Assembly: GCA_038316335.1 (NCBI GenBank)
Contig: JBBQAM010000010.1
Location: 1 to 64,000 of the forward strand
Source of the DNA: JALHST01 sp038316335
GTDB lineage: Bacteria > Bacteroidota > Bacteroidia > Flavobacteriales > Flavobacteriaceae
Direction: 5' to 3'
Length of the DNA: 64,000 nt
A model generated the notes under the pieces. It was not told where the DNA came from. It saw only the letters and a list, made by a program, of their open reading frames with translations, and did not search any database. Below are positions 27,416 to 36,344 of the stretch, piece after piece. The translations under genes and the position numbers were made by a program. Every line of letters starts with the position of its first letter. Positions within the stretch are counted from its first letter, which is position 1.

Positions 27416-27880
27416 ATGTCACTTGTAACATTTAAAAGGAGACCCTTTAGCAACCTTATGACACAGGATTTTTTTGACATGGATGATTTTTTTGATAATC
27501 GTTCCTGGGTCAGGGATATGTTGCCAGACACTTTTTGGAATGGCAAAAGGTCCGAACCAGCCCTGAATATTGAAGAAACCGACGACAAGTTCAAAATTGA
27601 ATTGGCCGCGCCCGGGTTCGCGAAAAAAGATTTTGAAATTACCATAGATGACGGCTGTCTTAACATTTCGGCTGAAAAATCTACTTCCGATGAGAAAAAA
27701 GACGAAAACTATACCCGAAGGGAATTTAGCTACAATTCCTTTGAAAGATCGTTGCAATTGCCAGATACCGTGAAACAGGAAGCCATCAAGGCAGCTTATA
27801 AAGATGGTATATTAAGTTTTGACCTCGTTAAAAAGGAAACTTCAAAAAAATTACCTCCTAAAAAAGTGCAGATTGCTTAG
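27416..27880 (+). CDS. Hsp20/alpha-crystallin small heat-shock protein
   Basis: 154 residues from the ATG at 27416. The alpha-crystallin domain covers about residues 45-145: PALNIEETDDKFKIELAAPGFAKKDFEITIDDGCLNIS, then the FSYNSFERSLQLPDTV region and the conserved AAYKDGILSFDLVKK. The tail KLPPKKVQIA ends in a basic stretch with a possible V-x-I anchor. It is an ATP-independent holdase that keeps unfolded proteins soluble. A palindromic FNR-like box upstream suggests oxygen or energy control rather than heat alone; the mycobacterial HspX is a DosR-controlled parallel. Confidence 0.92.
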   Translation: MSLVTFKRRPFSNLMTQDFFDMDDFFDNRSWVRDMLPDTFWNGKRSEPALNIEETDDKFKIELAAPGFAKKDFEITIDDGCLNISAEKSTSDEKKDENYTRREFSYNSFERSLQLPDTVKQEAIKAAYKDGILSFDLVKKETSKKLPPKKVQIA

Positions 27881-28336
27881 GATGCCGAAATAATCTGGGA
27901 TTCTACCTAATACAACGCACTCCCGAATAGCTTATTGGTATTCATATCCGATGGGTTAGGTCGGGAGGGCGTCGCATTTTGGCCATTGTTTCGTGCTTAT
28001 AACTATTTCCGGCATATGATTTTCAGTTGCTACGTCCTTTTTATAGGGATTTGTCACAATGCTGTAGATCCAGGACTAAGGGGAGCGTTCATATGCAAAA
28101 ATTCATTTCGGCAAGTTGAACGACCTCGTTCTTTTTGTATGTCAATCCTATTCAAATCACTGCATTTTGTTTTGCATCATTTTGGGTAGGAGCGATTTTA
28201 AAAAGAATGAATAATAATTTTGGCCTGGGTTCAATACGTGATGTAAAGGGCATATTTTTAATGAGATTGCCGCTTTTTATGCTTTTTTGTTCAAATAGCA
28301 AGGGAAAACCATTTATAGCTTCCAACTCGGCGGCCT
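27881..28336. other. Intergenic region, no gene seen
   Basis: 456 bp between hsp20 and the convergent patatin gene. An 84-codon open frame on the plus strand (27935-28189) has no family resemblance, no clear ribosome-binding site and unusual Phe/Cys/His-rich composition, so it is not accepted as a gene. No strong terminator hairpin was identified. Confidence 0.4.
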
Positions 28337-29107
28337 TTATTCGGTGTATTCGACGTTTTTTTTATTTTCCAAGGCTTGCAGTGTGCTTTCGTAACCCAGC
28401 TGAAAAATAAGGTCGATATTTTTCATTGAAAAAAGTCCGAAATTCTGCATATCCCTTGGGCGTATTAGAAGATCACAGTCTGGGAACTTCGCGAAGGACG
28501 CTTTGTCAAGCATGATATGATAGGTCCTTTCCATAACACTATACGCATGTTTAAGATCCCCTATCTTGACTTTGTCAAAAGGATTTACATAGACCCCGAT
28601 TATTTGATTACATAGGGGTTTGATGAGGTCTACTGGGAAATTGTTCAAGACGCCTCCATCGGCATAATATCCGGCATCGATCTGCACAGGTGAGAAAATA
28701 CCAGGCACGGCAGAGGAAGCCAATAGGGGCCGAATCAATTCCCCGTCATGAAAAACTTTTAAGGTTCCGTCCAATAAATTCGTGGCGGTAATGTAAAGTG
28801 GTTTCTTTAGTTTTTCAAAACTATCGCAACCCAGATATTTTTTTAATTCGGCATAATACTTTGTGGAATCTAAAAACCCGGGTTTGTTTTTAGCGTATTT
28901 GTTAATGGAAAAGATTTCAAGGTTTTTAAAAAAATCCAAGATTATTTCCCAGCCACAACCTGAGGCATATAATGCCCCTACAATGGCCCCTGCACTCGTA
29001 CCCGCAATGTGTGTCGGAAATATTTTATGCTCCTCCAACGCCTTTAAAACCCCAATATGAGCAATACCACGCGCACCACCACCGGAAAGTACCAAGCCTG
29101 TCTTCAT
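28337..29107 (-). CDS. Patatin-like phospholipase
   Basis: 256 residues. The oxyanion loop SGGGARGIAHIGVL lies at residues 8-21, the nucleophile motif GTSAG places Ser38, and the catalytic Asp is Asp150 in YADGGVLNNFP, so the Ser-Asp dyad is complete. It belongs to the RssA/YchK-like bacterial patatins, cytoplasmic or membrane-associated acyl hydrolases acting on phospholipids or other lipids. No signal peptide. An FNR-like box at 29201 lies about 100 bp upstream. Confidence 0.9.
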   Translation of the reverse strand: MKTGLVLSGGGARGIAHIGVLKALEEHKIFPTHIAGTSAGAIVGALYASGCGWEIILDFFKNLEIFSINKYAKNKPGFLDSTKYYAELKKYLGCDSFEKLKKPLYITATNLLDGTLKVFHDGELIRPLLASSAVPGIFSPVQIDAGYYADGGVLNNFPVDLIKPLCNQIIGVYVNPFDKVKIGDLKHAYSVMERTYHIMLDKASFAKFPDCDLLIRPRDMQNFGLFSMKNIDLIFQLGYESTLQALENKKNVEYTE

Positions 29108-29200
29108 TGATTTGTGCTATTTAATTGGTTTAAACTTACTGAATAATCATGAGTATTACCAGTATCATTAATAGCTGGCTTTTGGTATGCACCGAATTGA

Positions 29201-29212
29201 TGACGGATATCA
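29201..29212. promoter_or_regulatory. FNR/FixK-like box TGAC-GGAT-ATCA
   Basis: TGAY-N4-RTCA match between the divergent patatin gene (centre 99 bp upstream) and the large PAS kinase gene (centre about 127 bp upstream). Spacing is longer than for most boxes, so it is less certain. Confidence 0.45.
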
Positions 29213-29333
29213 TTTTCTAACGTTTGCCCGAATAATACTTTTATAGAAATGTACTAGAAAAAAGAGACCCTAAAAAAATAGGCACCCTTTCCTATGCCAT
29301 TCCCGATTTTTAAAGAACCATAAGCTGTGATGT

Positions 29334-32099
29334 ATGTTCGAAGTACTAAAAAATAGCGATCTTTTTCAGGCCATTTCGGCATCGTCGATCGCCGGCCTTT
29401 TTGTATTGGACGAAGATGGGATCATTCTCAACGTCAATCTTGCCGGGGAATTTATGTTCGGTTATCAAGAAGGTGAATTGTCACATCAATTAATGCGAAA
29501 AGTAATCCCCAAAAACTATGAAGACCAATTTGACGTTCATTTAGAGAAAGCCACGGCAAAACCGATCCAGATGGTCGGCCTTCTTAAAAACGGGTCGGAA
29601 TTCCCAATGGATATTCGCATTGTATGCACCGAGTTAAAAGGTCAAAAAATACGTGTGGTTTATTGTAAATCGGCCGATATTGCTGTTTTTGAAAGTGACC
29701 GGAAGTTTCGTAGGCTAGTCGCCAGTGTGCCCGGTATCGTATATCGTTGTAAGTCTGATACGCAAAGAACCATGGAATATATAAGCGAAGCTTGTCTCAA
29801 TATAAGTGGCTATTCCCCGGAACAATTTTATGATAACCATGTGATTTCCTGGGGAGACCTTATTCATCTGGACGATAGGGTCAGGATTCGGAAGGAAATT
29901 AAAAAGGCGGTCTCAAAAAAAAGGATGTATCGATTTAGCTATAGGATCATTACCTCTAAAAAACGAATAAAGTGGCTTTTAGAGCGCGGTTCGGTGGTCG
30001 AGGACGAGATTAACCGTAGCTGCAGGCTTGAAGGCTTTATAGAGGATATTACCAAGCAAAAGGAATCCGAGATTACGTTGGTTAAAGAAAAGGGAAGGTT
30101 ACACCAATATTTGGATACGGCCGCTGCCATGTTCTTGGTGATCAACAAAGACCAAATCGTTGAAATGGTCAATAAAAAGGGATGTGAGATACTTGGATAT
30201 TCCAATGAGGCCATCGTTGGTAAAAATTGGTTCGACACCTTCATACCAAAAGAGGATAGAACAAAATTGTCGGAGATGTTCGGCTCGGTTATCGGGGGGA
30301 GCATATCGCCACCTACCTATTTTGAAAATCCCATCCTAAATAAGAAGGGGGTGAAACGGATCATTCAATGGCGAAATGCGGCCTTATGTGATGCTGATGG
30401 CGTCAATATAGGCGTAATAAGTTCAGGTATCGATGTAACGGGCACAAAATTGGCCGAACAAAGACTTGAAATCAGAAACCGGGCTTTGGAAGCTGCGGGG
30501 AACGGAATTGTTATTGTTGATGCACAACATCCCGATCTTCCCATTATCTATTGCAATAAAGCCTTTTCCAAAATCACTGGGTATAAGCAAAGTGAAGTTC
30601 TTGGGAAAAATGGTCGATTTTTGCAGATCGATGATCGCGATCAGGAAGAAATTGCTGTTTTGGCAAAAGCCATTCAAACCGGCAAAACGTGCCGGGTGGT
30701 CCTTCGGAATTACAGAAAGGATGGTGCCCTTTTTTGGAACGAATTATCGATTACGCCGCTATATGATAAAGACCAAAAATTAACACATTGGATCGGAGTT
30801 CAAAATGACATGACCGAAATTTATTTGGCAAAAACTCAACTGGAGGCATATACCAACCAACTCGAGCATAAGGTAGATGAACGTACCCGTGCGCTTAATA
30901 TCGCAGTTCAGAAGTTGGTTGAGACCAATCAAAGCTTGGAAGACCAGATGCAAGAAACAAAAATTGCCGAGAAAATGGTACGGCAAAATCAAATGCAATT
31001 GACCTTGATCGCACAAAATTTTCCGAAAGGTATTATCGCGGTGTACAATCCGGAATTTGAATTGGTCTTTATCGAAGGCGAGGAGCTCTCCCGTTTAAAG
31101 CTTAAAAAAGTTGATTTGAAAGGCAAGTCCATCGATACGATTTCCATTTTTTCAAGTGACCAGAAATCGGAGATAAAAAAGCATATCGAACAAACCCTGG
31201 AGGGTCAAAATCTCTCCTTTGAGTTGATATTTCAGCAGAATTATTATGCCGTCGACACAACGCCTATGCGTTCGGAGGACAACAGAATCGTAGCAGCATT
31301 GTTCGTATATCACAACATTACCGAACAAAAACAAGTACTGGAAAAGCTTGGACGGGCCCTAAAGGTTGAACAAGAACTTAATGAATTGAAGTCCCGTTTT
31401 ATTTCAATGGCGTCCCATGAGTTCAGAACTCCTTTAAGTGCCATATTATCCTCGGCCATTTTGATAGACAAGCAAAACGAACCGGGTAAGGAAGCCTATA
31501 GAACAAAACACGTTTCGCGTATTCGCGCGAGCGTTAAAAATCTTGTGGTCATTCTTAATGATTTCCTTTCATTGGGTAAGTTGGAAGAAGGGAAAATTGT
31601 TGCCGATATGCAGTATTTTGATCTTATTGAGATATCGAAAGCGTTGATCGAAGAAATGGAATCGGGTAAAAAAGAAGGCCAGCAAATCATTCTAAACACT
31701 GAGGAAAAGAACATGTCGGTTTATTTAGACCCAAAACTACTGAGTCATATTTTGGTCAATTTACTCTCGAATGCACTAAAATATTCTTATGAGGGCCAGG
31801 TAATTCTATTCGAAATTCTGCGTAATGGTGATACGTTGCTGCTTAAGATTTCAGATAATGGCATGGGAATTCCAATAGAGGAACAAAAAAATCTTTTCGA
31901 AAGATTTTTTCGGGCGGGCAATGCCGCAAATATTCAAGGCACCGGATTGGGTCTTCATATTGTTAAGCAGTACGCCGAGCTCATGGGTGGCAGGGTAACT
32001 TTTATTAGCGGCTTGGGGCAAGGAAGTACGTTCACCGTACACTTGCCCTTAAATCAATATGATTATGAAAAAAATACTATTTATCGAGGACAATACTGA
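29334..32099 (+). CDS. Multi-PAS sensor histidine kinase with a LOV-like PAS lacking the photoactive Cys
   Basis: 921 residues, soluble. Five PAS domains can be laid out: about 8-120, 125-245, 255-375, 380-500 and 560-665, with a coiled coil at about 500-555. HisKA has SHEFRTPLSA with His695, and the HATPase domain has NLLSNALKYS and GTGLGLHIVKQYAELMGG. PAS4 is strikingly LOV-like (NRALEAAGNGIVIVDA, CNKAFSKITGY, then GKNGRFLQ). However, Gly427 stands where LOV photoreceptors have the flavin-adduct Cys in N-C-R-F-L-Q. PAS1 lacks the His aligned with the FixL haem ligand that the kinase at 11962 has. The downstream receiver-CRP gene overlaps its 3' end by 35 bp. Confidence 0.88.
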   Translation: MFEVLKNSDLFQAISASSIAGLFVLDEDGIILNVNLAGEFMFGYQEGELSHQLMRKVIPKNYEDQFDVHLEKATAKPIQMVGLLKNGSEFPMDIRIVCTELKGQKIRVVYCKSADIAVFESDRKFRRLVASVPGIVYRCKSDTQRTMEYISEACLNISGYSPEQFYDNHVISWGDLIHLDDRVRIRKEIKKAVSKKRMYRFSYRIITSKKRIKWLLERGSVVEDEINRSCRLEGFIEDITKQKESEITLVKEKGRLHQYLDTAAAMFLVINKDQIVEMVNKKGCEILGYSNEAIVGKNWFDTFIPKEDRTKLSEMFGSVIGGSISPPTYFENPILNKKGVKRIIQWRNAALCDADGVNIGVISSGIDVTGTKLAEQRLEIRNRALEAAGNGIVIVDAQHPDLPIIYCNKAFSKITGYKQSEVLGKNGRFLQIDDRDQEEIAVLAKAIQTGKTCRVVLRNYRKDGALFWNELSITPLYDKDQKLTHWIGVQNDMTEIYLAKTQLEAYTNQLEHKVDERTRALNIAVQKLVETNQSLEDQMQETKIAEKMVRQNQMQLTLIAQNFPKGIIAVYNPEFELVFIEGEELSRLKLKKVDLKGKSIDTISIFSSDQKSEIKKHIEQTLEGQNLSFELIFQQNYYAVDTTPMRSEDNRIVAALFVYHNITEQKQVLEKLGRALKVEQELNELKSRFISMASHEFRTPLSAILSSAILIDKQNEPGKEAYRTKHVSRIRASVKNLVVILNDFLSLGKLEEGKIVADMQYFDLIEISKALIEEMESGKKEGQQIILNTEEKNMSVYLDPKLLSHILVNLLSNALKYSYEGQVILFEILRNGDTLLLKISDNGMGIPIEEQKNLFERFFRAGNAANIQGTGLGLHIVKQYAELMGGRVTFISGLGQGSTFTVHLPLNQYDYEKNTIYRGQY

Positions 32100-33135
32100 T
32101 GTGCGCGAGAATACGGCCGAAATTCTCCAATTGGCAAACTATGAAGTGGTTACGGCTGAAAATGGCAGAATTGGTGTTGAAAAAGCCAAACAATGTGCCC
32201 CCGATATCGTCATTTGCGATATTATGATGCCCGAAATGAACGGGTATCAGGTATTGGAAGAATTGTCAAAAAATAGTAAAACGGGCAATGTTCCTTTTAT
32301 TTTCTTGACGGCAAAGACCGCGAAATCCGATATACGCACCGGCATGAATTTAGGGGCCGACGATTACTTGACCAAGCCATTTGAGGAAATGGAACTTCTA
32401 GATGCCATCTCAAGTCGTCTGAAAAAAAATGAGTTTCTGAAAAAAAATATTGCCAAGAATGTGCAAGGCTTAAATATATTTCTAAAGGAAGCGTCAAACT
32501 ATTTGGATTTTGAACAACTCGCTAAGGAACACGATTTAAAGTCATTTGGCAAAGGTGAAATTATTTACCGGGAAGGAGATAGGGCGGCTTCCTTATATTT
32601 TGTCGAAAGCGGAACTATCAAAACTTTTAAAGGTACCGAATCAGGTAAGGAATTCGTGACTGGGATCCATAGAGCAGGAGATTTTGTGGGGCAACTCTCA
32701 CTATTGAACCATATGGGTACCTGTATCGAAACTGCAACCGCACTTGATGCTGCCGAAATCGTTGCAATACCTAAAAAGGAGTTTATTGAATTGCTGTACG
32801 GCAATCCCGCAGTATCGCAAAAATTTATTGGTATGATATCGAACAGTTTAATCGATGTGCAGGAGCATTTAGTCGATATGGCCTATGCCACTGTACGGCA
32901 ACGTGCAGCTAAGGCCCTTCTCGAATTATACCATAAGGGAATCGTCGGCGATATGACCAATAGGGCCATTGGCATTCCCAGGGAGGATTTGGCGGGATTA
33001 ATAGGCACTGCTACTGAAACTGCCATTCGCACCTTATCCGATTTTAAAGACGAAGGATTGATTACTACCGACCATGGGAGAAGGATCATTCTCTTAGACA
33101 TAGTACGACTAAATACCGTGGCCGATTCGGCATAG
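32065..33135 (+). CDS. Response regulator with CRP/FNR-type effector, second copy
   Basis: 356 residues from the ATG at 32065, inside the end of the kinase gene, so expression is coupled. Receiver: phospho-acceptor Asp52 in ICDIMMPEMNG and DDYLTKPFEE. A CRP beta-roll follows (KGEIIYREGDRAASLYFVESGTIK), then HTH PREDLAGLIGTATETAIRTL. The recognition-helix Glu and Arg that contact the TGA core are kept (TETAIR). Domain order and motifs are the same as the regulator at 10906, so the two kinase/regulator pairs are paralogous. No Fe-S cysteine set is present. It may compete for or share the same boxes. Confidence 0.9.
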   Translation: MKKILFIEDNTDVRENTAEILQLANYEVVTAENGRIGVEKAKQCAPDIVICDIMMPEMNGYQVLEELSKNSKTGNVPFIFLTAKTAKSDIRTGMNLGADDYLTKPFEEMELLDAISSRLKKNEFLKKNIAKNVQGLNIFLKEASNYLDFEQLAKEHDLKSFGKGEIIYREGDRAASLYFVESGTIKTFKGTESGKEFVTGIHRAGDFVGQLSLLNHMGTCIETATALDAAEIVAIPKKEFIELLYGNPAVSQKFIGMISNSLIDVQEHLVDMAYATVRQRAAKALLELYHKGIVGDMTNRAIGIPREDLAGLIGTATETAIRTLSDFKDEGLITTDHGRRIILLDIVRLNTVADSA

Positions 33136-33256
33136 TGGTAGCCTTGGGGTTGAGGGTTCGATCGGCTCTAGGTAACTCCTCGCCAAGAATTATCTGATGG
33201 CAAATTCTGTTGTGGTCTGCTTAAAGGGTCCTCGAAATCAATTGTTGGGATTCCTT

Positions 33257-33496
33257 TTAATTTAAAAGTCTAGGTCGACTTCGACCTCGTGACAATATGG
33301 AAAGTTTTTTGATTAGGAATGTCAAAATGGCTTCTTGAATAAAAAAACGAGCACTATGCACTAACTTCGTTGGATAAATTTTCGATTTAGCCGTATTCAA
33401 ATTCAATTTTAGGCGCTCGATATCGATTTGTCTTTGCAACTTTAATAGCTTCAAGCGTTCATCTATTTCCTCAAAAGATTGGTAGTGCTTGATCAT
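33257..33496 (-). CDS. Small basic protein, DUF6327-like
   Basis: 79 residues. It starts MIKHYQSFEEIDERLKLLKLQRQIDIERLKL, a charged helix very like the DUF6327 family common in Flavobacteriia, and ends in a basic tail. The role is unknown. It is the last gene of a three-gene minus-strand cluster with the holin-like and YtxH proteins (4 and 6 bp gaps), which recurs in many Bacteroidota and probably acts at the cell envelope under stress. Confidence 0.6.
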   Translation of the reverse strand: MIKHYQSFEEIDERLKLLKLQRQIDIERLKLNLNTAKSKIYPTKLVHSARFFIQEAILTFLIKKLSILSRGRSRPRLLN

Positions 33497-33499
33497 GGT

Positions 33500-33844
33500 T
33501 CATTCAAAATAGCGTTTGGAGAATTTTCGTAATAGGGGTGCATTGAACCTGTCCCTAAGAAAATAACAAATAATCGTCAAGAGCACCCAGGTAGTTCCTA
33601 CGATAACATAGCCTAGATATGGGCTGTTAAATAGCAGGTTTATGGCGATGGCCGCTGCCAATGATAACATAATAAGGGTCAAAAATGCCAAGGCACCGAT
33701 AAAGAGCCATTGTGAGGCCGTACTAATAATCCCCATCAACACCTTAAAGACCTTTAATCGCAAGTACTCATCGCTATTTTCAAGATAGGACCTCACGTCG
33801 GCATCGGCTTCGATGAGGTCCCGCTTTAGTTCTTCAAAGGCCAT
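33500..33844 (-). CDS. Two-helix membrane protein of the phage-holin/Holin-X-like family
   Basis: 114 residues with an N-terminal amphipathic helix (MAFEELKRDLIEADADVRSYLEN), two membrane segments (about 40-65 and 75-95) and a basic C-terminus. This is the layout of the actinobacterial Holin-X/PF07332 group often annotated as phage holin family protein; no phage genes are near, so a lytic role is unlikely. It lies between the YtxH gene (6 bp) and the DUF6327-like gene (3 bp). Confidence 0.7.
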   Translation of the reverse strand: MAFEELKRDLIEADADVRSYLENSDEYLRLKVFKVLMGIISTASQWLFIGALAFLTLIMLSLAAAIAINLLFNSPYLGYVIVGTTWVLLTIICYFLRDRFNAPLLRKFSKRYFE

Positions 33845-33850
33845 GTTACC

Positions 33851-34180
33851 TTATTTTTGGAATTCGGCATTCTTTTTTCGTAGGGTTTCAAGTTTGTCCT
33901 CCAAAGTAGCGATAATATCGTCTGCCTTGTAACTCATGGTAGCGATCGCCTCATCTAATTTTCGGTCGAATTTATCTTTCTTCTCATTGGCCGTCTTGGT
34001 AAGCTCGTCCTTGGCATGTGAGATACGATCTACCAAGTCGTGTGTCGATTCCGAGACTTTGTCTTTGATTTTGTGCCTGGTCTCGACTCCTTTGTCAGGG
34101 GCGTATAAAATACCGATTGCTGCTCCTATGGCGGCTCCCGTTAGTAGTGCCAATAGCACATTTCCACTATCATTTGTCAT
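33851..34180 (-). CDS. YtxH-domain protein
   Basis: 109 residues. The N-terminal membrane segment GNVLLALLTGAAIGAAIGILYAPDKG is the YtxH signature, followed by a long charged helix (residues 30-109, KIKDKVSESTHDLVDRISHAKDELTKTA) that should form a coiled coil. YtxH proteins are general-stress-associated in several bacteria; the mechanism is unknown. First gene of the YtxH/holin-like/DUF6327 unit. A perfect FNR-like palindrome is centred 78 bp upstream. Confidence 0.85.
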   Translation of the reverse strand: MTNDSGNVLLALLTGAAIGAAIGILYAPDKGVETRHKIKDKVSESTHDLVDRISHAKDELTKTANEKKDKFDRKLDEAIATMSYKADDIIATLEDKLETLRKKNAEFQK

Positions 34181-34252
34181 GACTTTGTTATTTAAGTTAT
34201 TGATTCAATTAAATTTAAGTATAAAAATAGCACCTTAGAAACTGATTTCAAA

Positions 34253-34264
34253 TGATTTAAATCA
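34253..34264. promoter_or_regulatory. FNR/FixK-like box TGAT-TTAA-ATCA
   Basis: Perfectly symmetrical TGAT-N4-ATCA with a symmetrical centre (TGATTTAAATCA), centred 78 bp upstream of the YtxH start. Identical in layout to the classical FNR core. Confidence 0.65.
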
Positions 34265-34566
34265 TATCCTGGGGCCGTGTTGGTTCAAAAATTCATACGT
34301 TGGGAATGCAATATACTGCGTGACAAATAGCTTCCAAGGTATGAAATAGGAAAGAGGCGGTCATCAACAAAAAGAGTTTTGCGTTCTGGCCAAATCAAAA
34401 TTAGAGCAGCCCTGAAAAGTTAAAATTCAAGAGTTCCATCAAAAATTATCTTTTCAAGCATCGCAGTATACTCCGATTAATGGCAGGTCTGCGGACGCGT
34501 TTAAAAAAGTCAAAAAATGTGCTTCAGAAAAGAAGCTTTGGCCTTGTGTAATCGCCACTATTGGGA
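34265..34566. other. Intergenic region, no gene seen
   Basis: About 300 bp between the box upstream of the YtxH unit and the stop codon of xth. No open frame of note and no hairpin with a T-run was recognised. Confidence 0.4.
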
Positions 34567-35331
34567 CTAGAACTCGATTTCTAGCCCTATGGGGCAATGA
34601 TCCGAACCAAGAACCTGTGGATATATAATGGCCGATTTTACTTTATCAATCAGGGAGCTACTGATCAAAAAATAGTCGATCCTCCAGCCTGTGTTACGTT
34701 CACGCGCCTTAAAGCGATAGCTCCAGTAAGTATAGGCCACTTCAGCGGGATGTAGTTGTCGAAAAGCATCCAAAAAACCGGCGCCGAGAAAATTGTCCAT
34801 ACCATCTATTTCGATTTGGGTGTAGCCTGCCGTTTTGTTGTAGTTTGATTTATCGTTTTTAAGGTCGATGGGTCGATGTGCCACATTAAAGTCACCGCAG
34901 GCAATGATAGGTTTTTTTTTCTCCAAGTCCTTGAGATATTTCAAGAAATCGGCATCCCATTGTTTGCGATATTCCAAACGTTCCAATTGTTGGCCCGAGT
35001 TGGGTACATATACGTTGACTAGGTAAAAGTCGGGATATTCGGCACACTGAATGCGACCTTCCGAATCATGATCTGCAACCCCCATATCCATCGTCAGCTG
35101 TCTGGGTTTTTGCTTGCTTAGAATGGCAACACCCGAATAGCCTTTTTTATCGGCCGAATTATAATCGATGGTATATTCGGCCATGGGCGAAAGGGCCTCT
35201 TTTGCTTCCGAGACTTGGGCCTTGGTTTCCTGTAAACAAAGGACGTCAGGCGAAATTTTTTGAATCGCGTCAAAAAAATCCTTTTTAACAATTGCCCGAA
35301 TACCATTAACATTCCATGAAATAATTTTCAT
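34567..35331 (-). CDS. xth: Exodeoxyribonuclease III family nuclease
   Basis: 254 residues from the ATG at 35331. This start is chosen because the family begins MKIISWNVNGIRA; an upstream ATG at 35355 would add 8 residues. The catalytic motifs are complete: NVNGIRA, LQETKAQ with the metal-binding Glu, NVYVPNSG, CGDFNVAH and the terminal LGSDHCPIGLE with the catalytic His. It is a Mg-dependent AP endonuclease/3'-5' exonuclease in base-excision repair. Confidence 0.92.
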   Translation of the reverse strand: MKIISWNVNGIRAIVKKDFFDAIQKISPDVLCLQETKAQVSEAKEALSPMAEYTIDYNSADKKGYSGVAILSKQKPRQLTMDMGVADHDSEGRIQCAEYPDFYLVNVYVPNSGQQLERLEYRKQWDADFLKYLKDLEKKKPIIACGDFNVAHRPIDLKNDKSNYNKTAGYTQIEIDGMDNFLGAGFLDAFRQLHPAEVAYTYWSYRFKARERNTGWRIDYFLISSSLIDKVKSAIIYPQVLGSDHCPIGLEIEF

Positions 35332-35403
35332 AGGGTAGTTCATTATTTTATTCAAAAATAGGGTATTGCTAGAATTTTACATCAATAACCTATAAAAATG
35401 GAA

Positions 35404-35790
35404 CTACATGTACTTTGAAAGGAATCGAAAAAATTCCTTTTTAAGATCGGCATAGATTTGCCGTTGTGTCTCCATTTGTGTTCTGAAGTCCAAATGATTT
35501 TTAACCAGGGATACCTCAAGTGAATCTTGATTCATTTCACTTTGACCTGCCAACCCTATTTCATGTTTTTCAATGGCTTCCAAAAGGTCTTCGATTACCC
35601 CGCCATGAAGGATGAACTCATTTTGATAATGCTCAAGTTGTTTTAATACATCCTTGGAGGTCCATCGCGTTACCAATTCACTCAATCTATTTTTAAAAAA
35701 TTTGAGCTCATCTTGCCAAAAATAAAGTTCGCGTCGCCACATCTCATGCTCAAAATGTAGGTTTGCATTGAAAATAACTTCCTTCTCCAT
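35404..35790 (-). CDS. Helical protein of unknown function, paralogue of 43138-43584
   Basis: 128 residues, nearly all alpha-helix. The segment MWRRELYFWQDELKFFKNRLSELVTRW corresponds to HWKSDMEFYRDDLRFLHHLIDKYFIWI in the protein at 43138. Both continue with a second helix pair and end with a charged helix, so they are a divergent paralogous pair. I do not recognise the family. It shares a divergent promoter region with the lipoprotein at 35949, holding a palindromic FNR-like box centred about 105 bp upstream of this gene. Confidence 0.7.
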   Translation of the reverse strand: MEKEVIFNANLHFEHEMWRRELYFWQDELKFFKNRLSELVTRWTSKDVLKQLEHYQNEFILHGGVIEDLLEAIEKHEIGLAGQSEMNQDSLEVSLVKNHLDFRTQMETQRQIYADLKKEFFRFLSKYM

Positions 35791-35888
35791 GATATTTGAT
35801 TATTATATGATACGTATGTATTCGAGGTCTGCTATTTTATTTTTGATCCTCTTACCCCAAAATTATTTGAATTTAACTTTTTAAAAAA

Positions 35889-35900
35889 TGACCCTGGTCA
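35889..35900. promoter_or_regulatory. FNR/FixK-like box TGAC-CCTG-GTCA
   Basis: Perfect TGAC-N4-GTCA within an AAATGAC...GTCATTT context, centred 54 bp upstream of the lipoprotein start at 35949. Confidence 0.7.
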
Positions 35901-35948
35901 TTTCAGGGACTATTTCGTTGCTTTTATTTTGTCCTTAAACAGATTGGG

Positions 35949-36341
35949 ATGGAAACAAAAAGCTTTATTAAATATTTGTTTTACTTTTTAATTTCGGGAG
36001 CCTTGGTCGCCATGATAAGTTGTGGCCCGGTGGTCATAACATCACGGGTAGGAAATCCGCCACCACCTTGGTTTTATCCAAACCGTCTGGAAGTAGTTCG
36101 TTATGTTTACTTTCCCGAATACAATATATATTATGATTTGTCGGGGCGTACCTACCTATATCTTGAAGGGGGCATTTGGGTGCGACATAGTGTATTGCCG
36201 CCACAATATCGCGATATTGACTTAAGACGCTCACGCTATGAGCGTATTCGAAATTATAATGATGAGAGCATTTTGCGATACCATGAGGAACATAATGTCA
36301 ATCGGGGAAGAAGCAATAGAACGGTGCGGAGGGTTCATTGA
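35949..36341 (+). CDS. Small basic lipoprotein of unknown function
   Basis: 130 residues. Signal with one membrane segment (YLFYFLISGALVAMISC) ending at Cys26, so probably lipid-anchored in the periplasm. The mature part is Pro-, Tyr- and Arg-rich (PPPPWFYPNRLEVVRYVYFPEYNIYYDL, then RRSRYERIRNYND). It has the look of the small YXWGXW-type or Tyr-rich secreted proteins of Bacteroidota, but no named family is assigned. It ends 3 bp from the convergent ackA. The box 54 bp upstream makes it a likely member of the inferred regulon. Confidence 0.7.
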   Translation: METKSFIKYLFYFLISGALVAMISCGPVVITSRVGNPPPPWFYPNRLEVVRYVYFPEYNIYYDLSGRTYLYLEGGIWVRHSVLPPQYRDIDLRRSRYERIRNYNDESILRYHEEHNVNRGRSNRTVRRVH

Positions 36342-36344
36342 TGG

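Noticed and set aside
27935..28189. 84-codon open frame after hsp20
   Set aside because: No family resemblance, odd composition, no clear ribosome-binding site; likely chance in intergenic DNA.
33136..33256. tRNA-like T-arm sequence (GGGTTCGATC-like) near 33150
   Set aside because: No matching acceptor, D or anticodon stems could be folded around it.
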